A stretch of 64,000 bases of DNA, from positions 13,454,001 through 13,518,000 of the forward strand of contig CM046304.1 in assembly GCA_025267735.1 (NCBI GenBank), given 5' to 3'. Origin of the DNA: Mactra quadrangularis. Taxonomy: Eukaryota > Mollusca > Bivalvia > Venerida > Mactridae. The translations under genes were made by a program, and so were the position numbers. Numbering within the stretch: the first letter of the stretch is position 1; every line of letters starts with the position of its first letter. Shown one piece after another: positions 23,006 to 36,455 of this stretch. The notes beneath the pieces were generated by a model. That model worked only from the letters and a program-made list of their open reading frames with translations, had not been told where the DNA came from and did not search any database.

Positions 23006-23218
23006 AAATGAGTGTACTTACACTATCATGTATGATTGATAGTCATAAGTGTTACAGTTCAATTTATCAGAGCGTGAAGGAGAGTTTATCCCTTTTTCAG
23101 TTGTGACCTTTGACATTCTAGTAGTTATTTTTGTTTTACTCTGACAGTTATAAATGATTTTTTAAGTGTAATTATTCAAACTTACTGGTATTTGCTTTAA
23201 CAGAGCTTTAATATATGA

Positions 23219-23420
23219 GCCACCAGTTGATTTTAGGTTGGGTTTAATGCCTTAACAACACATTGTATAGGTATCACAGCGGTCAGTCAACCTACTCACT
23301 GTTCCTGGAAAGGCTAAATCTCTGGATTAGCTGTTAACCATTAACTAGGTGCCTACTTTCGTCAATGACTGACAACTGTCATGCATGATTTAGAATTAGC
23401 CACAAATTTTTTGATTCAAT
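23219..23420 (-). mobile_element. SINE family A, 3' part, reverse
   Basis: Minus-strand copy of the family A tail: complement of GGGTTTAATGCCTTAACAAC, TGTATAGGTATCACAGCGGT, CAGTCAACCTACTCACTG, TCCTGGAAAGGCTAAATC and AATGACTGACAACTGTCATG. The tRNA-like head is missing (5' truncation, usual for SINEs). Confidence 0.8.
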
Positions 23421-24280
23421 GTAATTATGAAGCATGGGTTGGTTAAATTACTTGCCTTACGATTTAGTGCTGTTATCATATTTCCTGTTAACTTTTTTCA
23501 AATGAAATTTTATAAAGATCTGGTGTTTTTAATTATCCTTGTTTTGTTGATGATGATTATTGGTGCACAAAATTACTAGTTTCTATGTTGTTGAATATAT
23601 TCCCTGTTATGAATGAAGATGCCTGTATTGTATTTGTGTTCATGTTTCCACTAATACTATGCTACGGTATTTCATACGCAGAAAAATCTAAAAAAATTTT
23701 TTTACTTATTCAATTTTTTTCCTAATTTTTCTTATACTAACGAGTCAAAAATGTTTTATTCAGAATAACTTTATACTGCAGGCATAATTGATTATTTGAT
23801 TTAATGTTCTTAATTTCTTTGGCTGATTCAGGGTTTTAGGCTTACAATGTCACAGAATTCCCCAAAATAAACAGTAGCAATCCCTGTAATGCTTAGCTGG
23901 GGGTCCTTGAAAAGTTGCCCTGTTCTCATGTGAATTTGAGTTTTCGTGAATCAGTTTTAAGTTTAAACTCATTGTGACTGCAAAATATTGATCCCAAGGA
24001 ATGGGTTTTTTTAAGTATTACAAATACTGTTTGAATCTTTGTATACAAAAATTTCACTTGTTTCTTCTTCGTTTGAAATGTTAAGATTTTATCTCACAAG
24101 ACAAAATATGTCGACCGTATTATTTGAAAGTAAACGGACTCTGAGATCTTAGAGAATGCTATTATAGGTTATATAAAAACATTCTTGTGACAACTAACTA
24201 CTAATTAAATTGTGTCTACCACTTGTGGCTACATTTAGATATTATTTTCTCCTAGAAACCTCTGACAGAATTATGTCTGT
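23421..24280. other. Unannotated sequence
   Basis: Nothing recognised beyond homopolymer A/T runs. Confidence 0.5.
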
Positions 24281-24553
24281 ACGCTAACAACATCATTCTA
24301 TTCCTGTATCTTAGCTCATAACTCTGTTGTGAAGCCTGTCTGATACAGAAAATAATTTTATCAACATTTTGTCTAGAAAGGTTTATGTAAAAGTACTTCA
24401 GGCATTTTATAAAAATTGTGCTAACAACATCATTCCTATAGCTTATAGCTCTGTCGTGAAGCCTGTGGAATACAGAGAATAATTTTATGAACATTTTGTC
24501 TAGAAATGTTTATGTTAAAAGTACATTAGATATTCATTTTATAAAAATTGCGC
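24281..24553. repeat. Two-copy tandem duplication, unit about 135 bp
   Basis: GCTAACAACATCATTC starts both copies (24283 and 24420). They share TGTGAAGCCTGT, ATACAGA(A/G)AATAATTTTAT, AACATTTTGTCTAGAAA and end in TTTATAAAAATTG(T/C)GCT. A simple local duplication with about 85-90 percent identity by eye. Confidence 0.85.
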
Positions 24554-26237
24554 TATTTTTATCAATGAAAAAATCTGAAATTTATTTTCTTGGCTCATTC
24601 AATTTTTTTTCTGTTGTTTTTTTTTCATTTTGTTGATATTGCTCAAAAGTCTATTGGAAGTTTTAAACTACAGATAAACATTGTCCATTCTGGCCATCAT
24701 CATTCTTTATAAGGAATTTCTTACAACGTAAAAACATCTGCGTTAAAGAATGCATCATTTTGTTTATGTATCCCATAATACATTGCTCTTTTGTATTTTA
24801 AACAAATACTTGTTTGGCTCTGGAGGTTTTTGCATCACATTTTTTGGTGCATGCATGCTTCGACAAAAAGTAACAATGACATTTAAATACAGATTATTAT
24901 CTGTGTAATACAAGTTACAACATTATAATGTTCATGGATTTTTTTGTATGGTTTTTCATTGTTCAGAAAAAATCACATCCGTTTTCTTGCTGCGTAGAAT
25001 ACTAAATCTTTGTGCATCCGCATTGTGCACAATTTTTAAACAATGAATGTTTTCATTATTTTTTTTGTGTGGTTTCAGACACTGTTATGATATTACTTTT
25101 TTGTAACAAGTTTTTGGTAAGATTTGATTTTGAATGGAAAACTTATTGAATATTCTTATATTCATGCAGGAATAAATAAAGGTGTATTACCATATTTGGA
25201 ATGCAAAACTGAAGATGTCAGGCAACTTATGAAAGTAAAAGCAACTTAACCAAATTTAGTCAAAGATTCATATTTTTATAATTAAAATTTACATTCTGAT
25301 TGCGCCAGACTGAACAGCAAAACAGAGAGTATGTTCTGTTCTATTCTATTCTATTCTGTTCTGTTCTGTTTTGTTCTGTTCCGTTCCGTTCTGGAACATT
25401 TGTTGAATGCTTATTTCAATCTAGTAATCAACTCTATCACATTGAATACTGTATGAGTATTGCTCAGTGGTCATTTTTGATCATATTAAAGATTATATTC
25501 CAAACTAAAATTTTATGCTCAATAAGTTCAATACAGTAGATAATATTTGTCATTCTTACATATGTTCATTATAGAAGAGATTGTGACCATTATTTTTCAA
25601 CTTCTAGTTTAGGGCTATAGGATTAAAAAAAGAGATGTTGGTTTTTTTTGGTACATCCAATTGCAGTGAATGAGACGTAGCTTATAGGAAGGTCTCATCT
25701 CTCTTGGAACTGAGTAAAATGATGGCTGCAATTAGTAGATTTTTTGATGATGTTAGATTGATGGTTGTAGACCTAAACTTTGAGTAGCTGTTGAGTGGAC
25801 ATTGAAATGTAGATATTACGTAATTGGTTCTTGCCAAACAATTTAGGATTATTGATCCCTTAAGCCCTTTACCTGTATATATGTTTGATTTAGACAAACC
25901 CAGGATTACCCCTTGACTATTGGATATATTAATACCCAATTTCTAACATAAATACCTTACTTACGCTCACAATATTCTTAGGCAATGATTTTGTCATATC
26001 TGCATTCTGTGACATGCATTCTATATTAGATAATTCTCTATGATTCAAGTCATTGAATTTTTCTTTCAAAGGCTTTGTAAATTTTGCTCAGGATTTCTTA
26101 ATGTATGAGATAATAAGTTAATTAAAATAAACAAAATAACGCAAGTCAGCCTGATTCTATTATTAGCCATATATATATACTAGCCTTGTTGCTGTTGATC
26201 ATTTCATTATGTTTGCTTCAAAGTTAAATGTGATACA
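24554..26237. other. Unannotated sequence with a TTCTG microsatellite
   Basis: A (TTCTR)n run, TCTATTCTATTCTGTTCTGT, occupies about 25333-25392. The rest has no recognised exon, inverted repeat or tandem array. Confidence 0.6.
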
Positions 26238-26240
26238 CTA

Positions 26241-26521
26241 AGGCCATCCTTAAAAAAGTGTTTGTTTGAGTTGGAAGGTAGGTTGGAAAAGGTGATTTTT
26301 TTTTCTAGCAAAATATTGAATCTGATGACTCAATAGTGAAATTTAAGCTCAGAACAAGTTACATTGAATGCATTTTGTTACTTCATCATCTGAGTGGGGT
26401 TTTTTCTCGACAAGTTAAAAAAAAATTATGCTGGAAAATTTTGCCAACAAAAAATGTATGAAGCTGCAATATAGTGGGCCAGTTTGGAAACTACAAACAT
26501 ACACTTTTGTAAGGATGGCCT
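26241..26521. mobile_element. TA-flanked MITE with AGGCCATCCTTA ends
   Basis: Left end AGGCCATCCTTAAAAAAGTG and right end (reversed) AGGCCATCCTTACAAAAGTG pair over about 28 bases. TA lies on both sides (26239-26240, 26522-26523). The 281-bp interior is non-coding. Confidence 0.88.
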
Positions 26522-28613
26522 TATATATTATAGAATTTATAAGTTATGTATAAAAACTACTATGAAGGTCATATATATATATACATTGTTATGACCAAAT
26601 TTTATGATGTGTTAATATTATGGGCTCATCAAGATGAATTGTGTTAATTTGTATAGAATATTTGTCCTCGTCCCCTCTTTATTTAACCAAAGATGTATTC
26701 CTTGTATAGTGAGTGTATGGTATAATATTATGGATGGATATAGAATCATGTTTTATTCGTAATCGTTAATAATAATTGTATGTTCCTTTAATAGTAACGA
26801 TGATTTTCAATTTTTTTGTAAATTTGTATTAATCGGAGATTTTGAACTGTTTTGTTCATTACGTTTGTACTGGTGTATATTATACTTGATGCTGACAAAT
26901 TAAAGTTGATCTTGTTGCTGCATTTTAATTACAAGAAAAAAATGATAAAGACTTTTATTAAACAAGGTTGAACGTTTGGAGAAATTCAATCTTCTATATG
27001 GACCTCTTGGAAGTTAAAAATATGAATGCACTGGATCTTGTAGCTAGGCTGCAAATATAAATTAGAAGTAAGATTTTGTTTACCTTTGCTATGGTAGTAA
27101 TATGTTGACTCTTTGCCAACGGTAAAAATGCATTCAAAGTAAAATGCCTGTGTAAGAGCCAGAAAGTTGGATTCCTGTTGTTGACTAGTCTACACTTAAC
27201 TAGTTTTGTCCTGTATATTATTCACAGGTTTGTAGTTCTTGTAGAATATAATTAAAAAATAACATTGGTTTTGTAGTCTTGTAAAAAAGTTAAATTTCAT
27301 TATGTATATGAGAGCTGATACATGATCAATTATTTAGACATTTACGCTTAAGCAAGACTCAAAGTTTACAAAAATAGTCTTGCCCATTTGTCCAAGTTGA
27401 TTTTAATTCAACTCACAAATTGAAAAAATCACTTGCAATTTGTTATGTCATATTCTTCTATTGTGTCAGATCCTTGCTTGGGACATCAACAACACATATA
27501 ATTCCAATGCTTGTAACAAGTGACTGAAAATGTCAGACCCTTGTTTTTGGGGTCAGTCACACTTATAATTCTTGGGCTTGTAACAAGTGACTGAAAACCA
27601 TGGTCATTGTCCTTGGTGATCAACAGACAAATATTAATGGTTGTACTAGATTAAATTTAATTTGTTAGCGTTATGTATATTATATCACTATTTGGAATAT
27701 TAACGTCGCTAAACTAATAAACATGTATAGCTGCTAACAAAAAGGTACCGTATATAGCTGATAGCAATCACTATGTTACATTTCTGTATGATACGTGCAT
27801 TGTAAAATTGTGTATAGTAATAATGTAGCTCTAGTTTGCCGAACAATATAATGCATACAAAAATCATGTATTTCTGCGCCTAATAGTTCCTTTCTTGTGA
27901 TCTTTTATTATTGTTATTAATGATGTTAGTTATTGGTTACAAATTGAAATGGTTTTTTGTAGAAAAAAAAAAACTCAGAAAAAATTGGAACTAAACTGTT
28001 GATCTCTGCTATTCAGTTATAAATTTTATTAATTATAGAGTTTTAAGTTAGTGCTATTTCTAATACTGTTATCTCATATTATTTCGTTATTTCATATTCT
28101 ATTAACTATTGTTTGTAAATTTTGGTTAAATTGCTATTGAGGAATTGTTAATGCTTTCAAATTAATTTTTCAAAATTTTAATATTTTCAGTCATTGTTTA
28201 CAATTTTGGAAGGAATTTGTTATTTTATTCAAGTTAATTTGGTTACAAATAAAAAATTTGGAATAAATGGGCCCCAGTGCAAGTAACGAAATAATGAATC
28301 TATGATTTGTAAAAGTATGAATTATTGAGAAATAGTTAACAGTTTTTATTTTGTTATAAGTTATGGAAACTTATAACAGTTTTACATATCTCCTAATTTT
28401 GGTCTCAGATTTTCTCAGTACTTAGATTATCAAACATTTCAATACTATATATTGGGTTGTGAGTTTTATATTTTTTCCTTGTGGCTGTTTCTACTTTTAC
28501 TCTACTTAAATATTCCAGGAACAAAAACATATATTTTGTTAAAATAAAGAATATTAATACAGATATAACCTGTTTGTTGTTTGTTAAAATTATTTTCTTT
28601 TGTCTTTTGGTTG
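26522..28613. other. Unannotated sequence with a small duplication
   Basis: A two-copy repeat, TTGTAACAAGTGACTGAAAA after CAGAYCCTTG, occurs at about 27466-27600 (spacing about 70 bp). No exon or transposon ends recognised. Confidence 0.5.
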
Positions 28614-28890
28614 GGTTTAACAATGTTGCAACACACTGTATTGGTCATATTATAGCCTGGAAAGGCTGAATCTATGGATTTAACTGTTAACCAGTTATAA
28701 GGGGCATAATCATTCCTTCAGTGATTGATAACAGTTACTGCCCCACATTATTTAGAATATGTGGTAAGAGGGAGAATGGCCATAGAAATTTCTTGACAAA
28801 ACTTCACAGAAGTATGCCCCACCCAGGAATTGAACTTACAACCTCTCGATCAGTAGACTTGTGCACTACCGACTGAGTTGGTCTGTAGGT
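28614..28890 (-). mobile_element. SINE family A, near full length, reverse
   Basis: On the minus strand the head has A-box (complement of TACCGACTGAGTTGGTCTG) and B-box (complement of AGGAATTGAACTTACAACC), the body (complement of GAGGGAGAATGGCCATAGAA and CAGTGATTGATAACAGTTAC) and the tail (complement of GGGTTTAACAATGTTGCAAC). With 5893-6185 this defines the family's full order. Confidence 0.85.
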
Positions 28891-29584
28891 TTTTATGGTC
28901 TTGTAACACTTGCCTTCATTTCCATTGATTTATTTTATCTGCAATTTTCTGTGATTTTGATTTTCTGAAAATTTAGCCACAAAGTTCCAAGCAATTTCAG
29001 AATGACTTATTCTTAATACATCCTGTCTGGCTGCTTAACAGCCCTGTCAAATTAGAATTGAAATGTTCATAAGGCTGGACAAAAATCATTATTTCTATGA
29101 ATAAAATTTGTCAAGTTTTGACGAGTTAAAACGTCCACTGTCTTATCGATGAAATTTTCCGTCTATTATCTCCTGGCATTGCTACAATGTCAATTTTACC
29201 ATATTCCATATAATGCCATTAGATTTCCCTGTCAATTTTGACCAAAAAAGCAGAAAAACATGATTAATACATAATTATGTGTATGTACAAAAATGTTATT
29301 TATGCATCAGCGCTTCCAGGGTTATTTATGTGATAATTATTCTGAGAACTTCATTCAGAAAATGTCACGAAACTTCAGTCAGCCTGTTTTTATGAGATTC
29401 ATAGCTGAACATTACATAGCTTTAATAAATTCTAATGAGTCATATAAAAAGTTCCATCGAGCTGAGAGAATCTATTTTTACATCATACAATTTTCTTGGA
29501 TGATTATGTAGAGGAAATTTGTCTGTTGTTTTGTCAATATAAATTTGTTACACCAAATTCATCTAGATTTTATAATCTTACAGA
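28891..29584. other. Unannotated sequence
   Basis: No feature recognised. Confidence 0.5.
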
Positions 29585-29965
29585 AATGAGACCCGGGTCT
29601 GTATAGCAGTTTATAACTAGGCATTTGGAATCTACTATTTGGAATTTCCTAACATGCCTAAGGGCTACTGGTTCAAATCCCACCCAGGGTGGTTATATCC
29701 TTCATAAAATCAGACAGTGTCCATTTTTCCTCCATTAATAATCGTCATAAAAACGTTATCTGAAGAGACTACACAGTCATTAGGACAAATCCAATCTCCC
29801 GCGTGGGCCTAAAGGTATACCTAATAAGGTATATGGATAAGTTATTGGCTTTGTGGAAAGGTTGTTGAGTGCTAGTAATAGACAAGGGTCCAGGAGAGCT
29901 AATTCAGTTGTGCTGGTCACTGTAAATATTACTTTTATTTGTGTTGACAAAGTGTTAAACCCAAT
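29585..29965 (+). mobile_element. SINE family B copy, interrupted or diverged
   Basis: B-box-like TGGTTCAAATCCC (about 29669-29681) is followed by CACCCAGGGTGGTTATATCC. The distal part, GGCTTTGTGGAAAGGTTG, TAGACAAGGGTCCAGGAGAG and GTGTTGACAAAGTGTTAAAC, matches 33830-33965. The middle (29720-29810) is longer than in 33721-33979, so it either carries an insertion or has diverged. Confidence 0.7.
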
Positions 29966-31070
29966 CCAAGAGGGGAAAAATCTGTGGAAAATAGAAGCCC
30001 CCCCCCCCCCCTCCGTCAATCTGTTAAAAAGTGAATAAATTTAATTCTGTCCCATTTAAAAATTCCGAATCTGCCATAAACTCAAAAAATCTTGTTTCTG
30101 ACACATTTAAAAAGTCGGGTTCCACCTCTGTTTCTATTCTCAATCCAATATTAATGAATCATAGATATTGATATTCTATGAGATTGTGCATCTTATAGGC
30201 AGGTTCAAAGTGGACAGATAGCATATTTGTAACAAGGATATAAAATCCAATTAAAGTTTAGCTGTTGGGTTTAGTGGCATATCACTACAACAAAAGACAA
30301 TGAGAGGTTTCGACATAAAAGCTAATCAATGCATTTGGATGATCCAAAAAAGACCAAAATTACACAGAATTAGAAAATTAAAGTCTTGAAAAATATGCAG
30401 GATAGTTTTGTGTAATAGATACTGCTTATTCCTTTATAGATTGACGTGGATAATAAACATGACCATCAAATTGGTCACAATAGTCAATTAAAAGTACTTT
30501 AATATTAGTATTGTGATGACCAAACTTGAAGTAAAGATCTCAAATTTTGAGCGTATTGAGTACCATTTGAATGCAGTAAAGTTCAGTTAAGATTCAGCTC
30601 CGTCAGGACTATTAAAATCAATGGTCTTAATAGCAGAATGTAGAAACCATTTCTTATCGAATCAAGCTTTTGAGACTTCAAAAACGTTAGAAATCTCATG
30701 ATTTAGCAAAACCCAGTTGTTCTTTATTTGGAGTGTTTGTAATTGTTATGCGCACCAACATACCTCAGCCCCTAAATCTATCTTGGCGTTAAGTTACACT
30801 TTTCAGACTTGGATGTTTACATATGGGACAAGGAGTCTTGGCTTCACAGGAGGAAACAAATGCTTGGCGACTATATTCACTTCAGTCAAGGTCAGTTAGT
30901 TGAAAAATCTGTGAAAGAGAGACAGACCAGAACAAAGCTCTACACGAGGAGGACGACATAAAATAGATTCATTTTACCATAACAACTTTCATTTTAAATA
31001 GGACATTGAAGCTTTTTGTATTCGATAACCAGTAAGTATATATATGCTTTTCAAAGGTTGCTGATATTGT
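29966..31070. other. Unannotated sequence
   Basis: Contains a poly-C tract at 30000-30011. No exons or element ends recognised. Confidence 0.5.
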
Positions 31071-31071
31071 C

Positions 31072-31190
31072 CCATTTGGAACTCCTTGGCCATTCACTAT
31101 CGGAATTCAATGAATGGTCAACGAGGCGTTTCGTATGACATTGTCACAAACCAAAGCATTCGGAACTCCTCGGCCATTCACTACAAATAC
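31072..31190. repeat. Cluster of GGAACTCC(T/A)(T/C)GGCCATTCA element ends
   Basis: TTTGGAACTCCTTGGCCATT at 31075, an inverted form near 31108, and CGGAACTCCTCGGCCATTCA at 31160 are copies of the end of the 49819-50203 MITE. Another pair lies at 32127-32170. These are broken or nested copies of that family. The 76-codon frame at 31114-31344 crosses them and is not a gene. Confidence 0.7.
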
Positions 31191-31418
31191 GAATATTATT
31201 CAATCAATGAGTTGTCCAGGTGTTCCAAATAAAATCAAACATGGTATTTACCTGTTACACTGTGATTTTGGTTCTGGACCATGTCAGCTGCCTTTGATGC
31301 TTTCTAACTGCATGCTTACTAACAAGTATTTATATCATATTTAAATGTATGAACATGTATGTAAGTTCTTGATGTAAGCAGTCACATTTAAGATTTTAGA
31401 ATGCTGAAAATGCTTTAA

Positions 31419-31764
31419 AGGTACTAGTTTACAGATTTGGTTAAGATTTTCAATACTTTTAACGAATACCATTCAGTGTCTGTAATTGGGTCAAAAAATT
31501 AAGTCTTAATATTTTAGGACAAACTGACCTATAGATTGCAAGAAATATACAATAGAAGTCACAAAAATGCACTAAAATTGTCTATACCGTGACATACGGG
31601 GTAGATTTTTTCTACTTGAAACACCATCATTTGTACTTGTATGTCAATTTGCACTAAAATTGTCATTATCAAATCACTAATTTTCTGCTTAAAACTGTTT
31701 CCAAACAATTTTGACAGTTTCAGAAAAAGTTGATGTTTAAGTTGAAATCTGTGAATGAGTACCT
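31419..31764. mobile_element. TTAA-flanked MITE with AGGTACT ends
   Basis: Begins AGGTACTAGTTTACAGATTT and ends AAATCTGTGAATGAGTACCT; the arms pair over about 40 bases with some mismatches. TTAA lies directly outside both ends (31415-31418 and 31765-31768), as for piggyBac or Kolobok elements. At 346 bp it is non-autonomous. A lone end is at 15854. Confidence 0.85.
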
Positions 31765-31859
31765 TTAACTATTTGAATTAAAAACTATCTTAAAATGAAT
31801 ACTGGCTGAATAGCCGAATAAATTCATTATGATGTTTCAGTCATGGCCTTATTTTTTTT

Positions 31860-33720
31860 AGCACTAGCCTAATTGACAAATATGTTTTGTTAACGGCAAA
31901 ATTATGGATTAGCCTGACTGCATAAAATATGTAATTTTTACTAGCCCAAATAATTTTTCACCAGTTTTGAACAGTCTTGAGTCTAGTGGGTTAAGATAGG
32001 GATCCCTGGTTAAGGCAATGACTGTTGCTTATTTTATATTGACTGCTTACTCGGGATATTATACGAGGGCTGCTTTCAACAATGGCTGAGAGTATGGTAT
32101 TGGCCTATACAGGGCGCTCTGAAAGTTCCATTTGGAACTCCTCAGCCATTCAATGAAAGGTCGAGGTGCTGCGAATGCTAAAAGGGTATGTCCAAATATT
32201 TTTTTTAGAAAAACTGATCAAGCATATCTCAAATAATTTTTCTGTAATTAAAGTTTATTCATTAAACAAAGTTTTAATCCTATGTTGATAAATGCATTAA
32301 TTTTGAGTTTGGAAATTGCTCAGCATACAAGCTCTTCTTCAATTACGAATTTAAGAAATTTTTAAGATTAATTGTCTAGCCTGAGCCATTGTTGAATGCA
32401 CTCCAAGAATAAGAATTTAACAAAATAACATTGTAAAGGTATTGGGATATATTCTTTATTGTATAATTAATGTGTTATTTATGCTAAAATGTCTTGTTTA
32501 TTAATCTTTAACATCGTTTTAATGGATAAAAGTTTTCAAACATACTAAAAGTGGTTACTTATTAAGGACCCTATTTCAAATCATAAATGGTACTCAAACA
32601 ATAAATCTATAAGACGGATCATAGGTCTACTCCTTCAGAATTATTTAGATATTGCACAATAATTGAAAATAGGACGTTTTTGTTTATTTTTAAAGGGACA
32701 TAGCACACCCTATCGTCAGAAAAAAATTACATTCATTGAGTGCAGAAAAGCGGCACAATTGGATAATGTGAAGTCTGTGAAAAGAAATTTCACTTTAAAA
32801 CTCATTTTCGGGAAAGTACATGTATAATTGAATTTAAGGCAAATTTATGGTTGAAAATACCAAAAAACATTTTGCTCCGCACTTGCATTGTGATAGTAAC
32901 TGAGTTAGGATTTAACTTGGATTTAATAATGACATTGGCATACAAAATTATTTGGCTAAGTTTCTTTTCTGTCAGTCTATAAGTCATGGAATAAGAGCAT
33001 ATGAAATAGCCACATTGTGTCTAGGTGCAAAATTGTCAATTTTCAACCATGTCCCATCCAGTAATTGATTAAACATACTGCTGATGTGTGAACAATACTC
33101 AATGACCTCTAGTTATCAGACATATCAGTACACCCTGTAACCTTTAAAACAAGACAAACTGATACAATGTCACAATATTATATTGTTTATTATATCCCAA
33201 CAAAACTCGTTTGTTTATCAAATACATACATCATGAGTCAGGACTCACGTCAATGATAACATACTGAATAAAACACAATATGATGTGCACTGAATAAACA
33301 ATAAAACATTTGAAACATATCATTGTCCAAACATATTTTACCATACAAGAAAGTATTGTCGTACAAAATGATAGATTATGAAAAGAAATTATAAAATTTG
33401 TATTGTTCTTTTGTAATTTTTATCAATACGTTGGACAGCTGGTCTATCTTACCCTCAATTGAAGAATAGACTATTTAATACTTGTAACTAACATATTTTG
33501 GAGGCTCTTAATGAAGACTGGGCTATTCTGACTGAGTTGCCTCATTAATTAAAGTTTTTATCATCATAATGCAGACTTTATGAATGAAACGTCTTTATGT
33601 TTGTGTCATACATCAATGCCAAAATGTCTATTTGAATTTGTGCACCATTTGAACAACTACTTTTCAATAAGTGTTGTTTCCTCGTGCATTTCAGCAGTCC
33701 AACTTTTGTATAAATCAAAT
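31860..33720. other. Unannotated sequence with repeat scraps
   Basis: 31860-31960 is a copy of the CACTAGCCTAATT to TTTTTACTAG family. 32127-32170 is a scrap of the GGAACTCC MITE family. The rest is AT-rich without recognised features. Confidence 0.5.
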
Positions 33721-33979
33721 CTTAAGCTTGGTCGGTAGTGCATTTGGTAGCGCAACGGGATATCCTAGTTGGTTAGGGTTCGAATCCCACCGGGGAATTT
33801 ATACCCTTCCATGAAAATTTGAATATTCCTCTTAGGTATATAGAGAAGTTTCCGGCCTTGTGGAAGGGTAGGTGTGCACTGGTTATAAACAAGGATCCAG
33901 GAAAGTTAGGTTTTGTGTGCTGGATGTCCTAAAATAACCAAGATGTGTTGACACGGCGTTTAATCCAGTATAAATAAAT
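33721..33979 (+). mobile_element. tRNA-derived SINE (family B) with 10-bp target duplication
   Basis: Head with A-box TCGGTAGTGCATTTGGTAGC and B-box GGTTCGAATCCC (about 33777-33788), then TATACCCTTCCATGAAAATT, CCTTGTGGAAGGGTAGGTG, AAGGATCCAGGAAAGTTAGG and a tail ending TTGACACGGCGTTTAATCCA. The 10-bp direct repeat TAAATCAAAT lies at 33711-33720 and 33980-33989. This is the best-preserved family B copy in the window. Confidence 0.93.
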
Positions 33980-34407
33980 TAAATCAAATGCAGTGGATAT
34001 TCAGCCAATATTTGTACATGTCTTTGATGTAAATATTGCGACAGTGAACAAGTCCAGCTTCATTAAAAACATTTTTTGGAGGTGAAACTCTTTAAACGTT
34101 TGTTAGTTTAGTTATTTTAACATAATTTATTGACATATATTACGTATACAGTTTAATATGTAGGCTTCATATGCACTATTTATAATAAAAAAGGGTTGAA
34201 TATCAGAGTGATCTGTTAAAATCAGTAAAATGATTAATGTAGTTTGTACATTGACTTATTTACATATTAAGTGGGACAGCTAGTCTACTATTTATAGTAC
34301 ATATAAATGCATGACCTATCATAAGACATGTGGTCTCTTACAACTACGTGTTTGTCTGATTTAAGAATAAAATGTTTTATTTGTTTTGGAATAGTTGTAG
34401 GCAAGTA

Positions 34408-34840
34408 TTGTTAAATTTTATTCAACTGTCAGCGGCACATACACAAACCCCACTGATTTAAATTAACAATACAGTACTTCTGTTCTCAGGACCAATACAA
34501 ATAGATACCAGTATTTATGTACTGGGATTATCAAACAAAAATCAGTAGTACTTTTCACAAAACTTCTTACGAAAAAAATCTTCATAAGTCAAAAGCAAGA
34601 AACATTAATAATACACTCATTTTTTGGCTTGTCAATTATAAATACATGTATCATACAAATTATGTAGAATTGTGTATACCTTTTGAATATCATATCATAG
34701 TTATGCTTATCATCCGTCTGACTTTGAAGTGCTAATTATATAAAACTGACTTACGAATATTTTTTTCGTAAGAACTTTTGTGAATATTATTGTGGTATTT
34801 AAATCAGTGGAATTAATGTATGCACCCCTGACAGTTGAAA
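34408..34840. mobile_element. TTGTTAAATTTTATTC MITE split by a second foldback element
   Basis: Outer arms TTGTTAAATTTTATTCAACT and (right) ATGTATGCACCCCTGACAGT match 18481-18634. Inside, 34554-34784 is a second element whose ends TTCACAAAACTTCTTACGAA and (reversed) TTCACAAAAGTTCTTACGAA pair over about 35 bases. A related copy of the inner element is at 46313-46546. The 72-codon frame 34517-34735 is inside the inner element and not a gene. Confidence 0.85.
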
Positions 34841-34859
34841 AAAAGTAGATTGAGACATG

Positions 34860-36164
34860 CAAGTTTAACATTATCAGTATACACTAGATATTATTTAAAG
34901 CCACCATAATTTTATGCATATATTCTTATACAACAGACATGAACATTTTCTTAAAATCTTTGCATCATCAAAATATAACATGCATTACAGACACAATAAA
35001 CTTGTCAAACCATATTGCTTTCTAAGTTTGAGTTAGACTAACTACTCATTTCATAAAACTGGAGCTCATAGCACACTATACATGTATAAGTTGGTTTTAT
35101 TAATTTAACTATATATGATTCAAAATCGTTTTTAAGCTTAATTATGGACTTTGGAAGAAATGGAACCATTTGTTTCTATCACAAGACTTCATCTTTAACA
35201 TACTGTGATCAAAACTATTGTTTTAGGTATTGACAACCCAAATCTCCAACCACTTTGGATCTATTTTCAATGTGAAATGTAATAAAAACACGAGCATATT
35301 TAAAAATTCATGAATCAAAGTTCTTTTTTATTTGATGCGATTGAAGTTATAATTGTACCAGATAAATGCCTATTTTCTTTGTAGCTCATGGATAGTGTTA
35401 ATCTCGGTACAGGGGCTTTAACTTTGTCTAACTAAAGTGTTAACTATTTTAAAGAGACATCTAGGCTAAATTTATCATGAATAATGAAGACAAAGTTGAC
35501 ATTAAGTGTGCAGAAAAAGAATTAAAATTCAATTAAGTACACAAACTTGAGTGTAAAAACATTGAACATGCATTTTCTGTGCATCTAAATATTTTGGACT
35601 CTAGAATTATTTTCAATTAAAACATTGCACTGTTATTGTGAATTGTACATCACGTCTAAAAAAAGATAAAAACAAGATTAATTAGTTAGATACTGTCACA
35701 CCAAGGTTCGCTTGAAATGTAAGAGACTAAAAACTTAATTGAATTAATATTGTATTTTTGCAGAAGGGTTGGCTCTAGTTGATAGATGGATACGAGTTGT
35801 ATACTGACTTTAAATTATGCAAATTACTTTGAATTAATTAATATCAATGATATTTTAAATTTTAATTAGCAGAGTTGTTTTTCACAATAAAGGTAATAAT
35901 TTAACTAGAATAGTTTTACATAATTCAGTATGCTCAAGTGAAAATACAATGTATACAAGCTTTCCATATGATGTCATAGATACTATATCCAAATAAGAAT
36001 TAAACCTTTTGGCAGCTAACTTGGTAGGCATAGGCAAGTGTTGGCTAAAATATTTGAATACAATGTACCAACTATTTTTTAAATGAAGCAGCATTCTATT
36101 TTTCTTTACTAATTCAACTGATCTTATATAATATTAAAAAGCATAAATTATCATACACTCCAAA
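34860..36164. other. Unannotated sequence
   Basis: No feature recognised. Confidence 0.5.
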
Positions 36165-36455
36165 ATATTGCTGGGAGTATCTAGAAGTCAGACTGGGTTG
36201 GTTGGTCGGTCTGTAGCTTTTACTTGTTCGCTCAATTTCTCAGCACCTGTGGTACGGATTTGATTAAAACTTCATACATATACCAGATATCAGGCAGACA
36301 TGTGCATATCCCAATTTGGTTACGGTCCATTGATTTTTTCACAGAGCTATGGCCCTTTGATGAAAAATCTTGTCTTCTCATTTTCTCAGCATCCAAATTC
36401 ATGACAAAGACCTCCTGGGGTATTTTATCACATTCAGTGGTGTCTAGTTTGTTTT
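36165..36455 (+). repeat. Dispersed repeat family B, copy 2
   Basis: Same block order as 7185-7500, including GTTGGTCGGTCTGTAGCTTT and CAGGCAGACATGTGCATATC. The 79- and 82-codon frames here on opposite strands are within the repeat. Confidence 0.8.
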
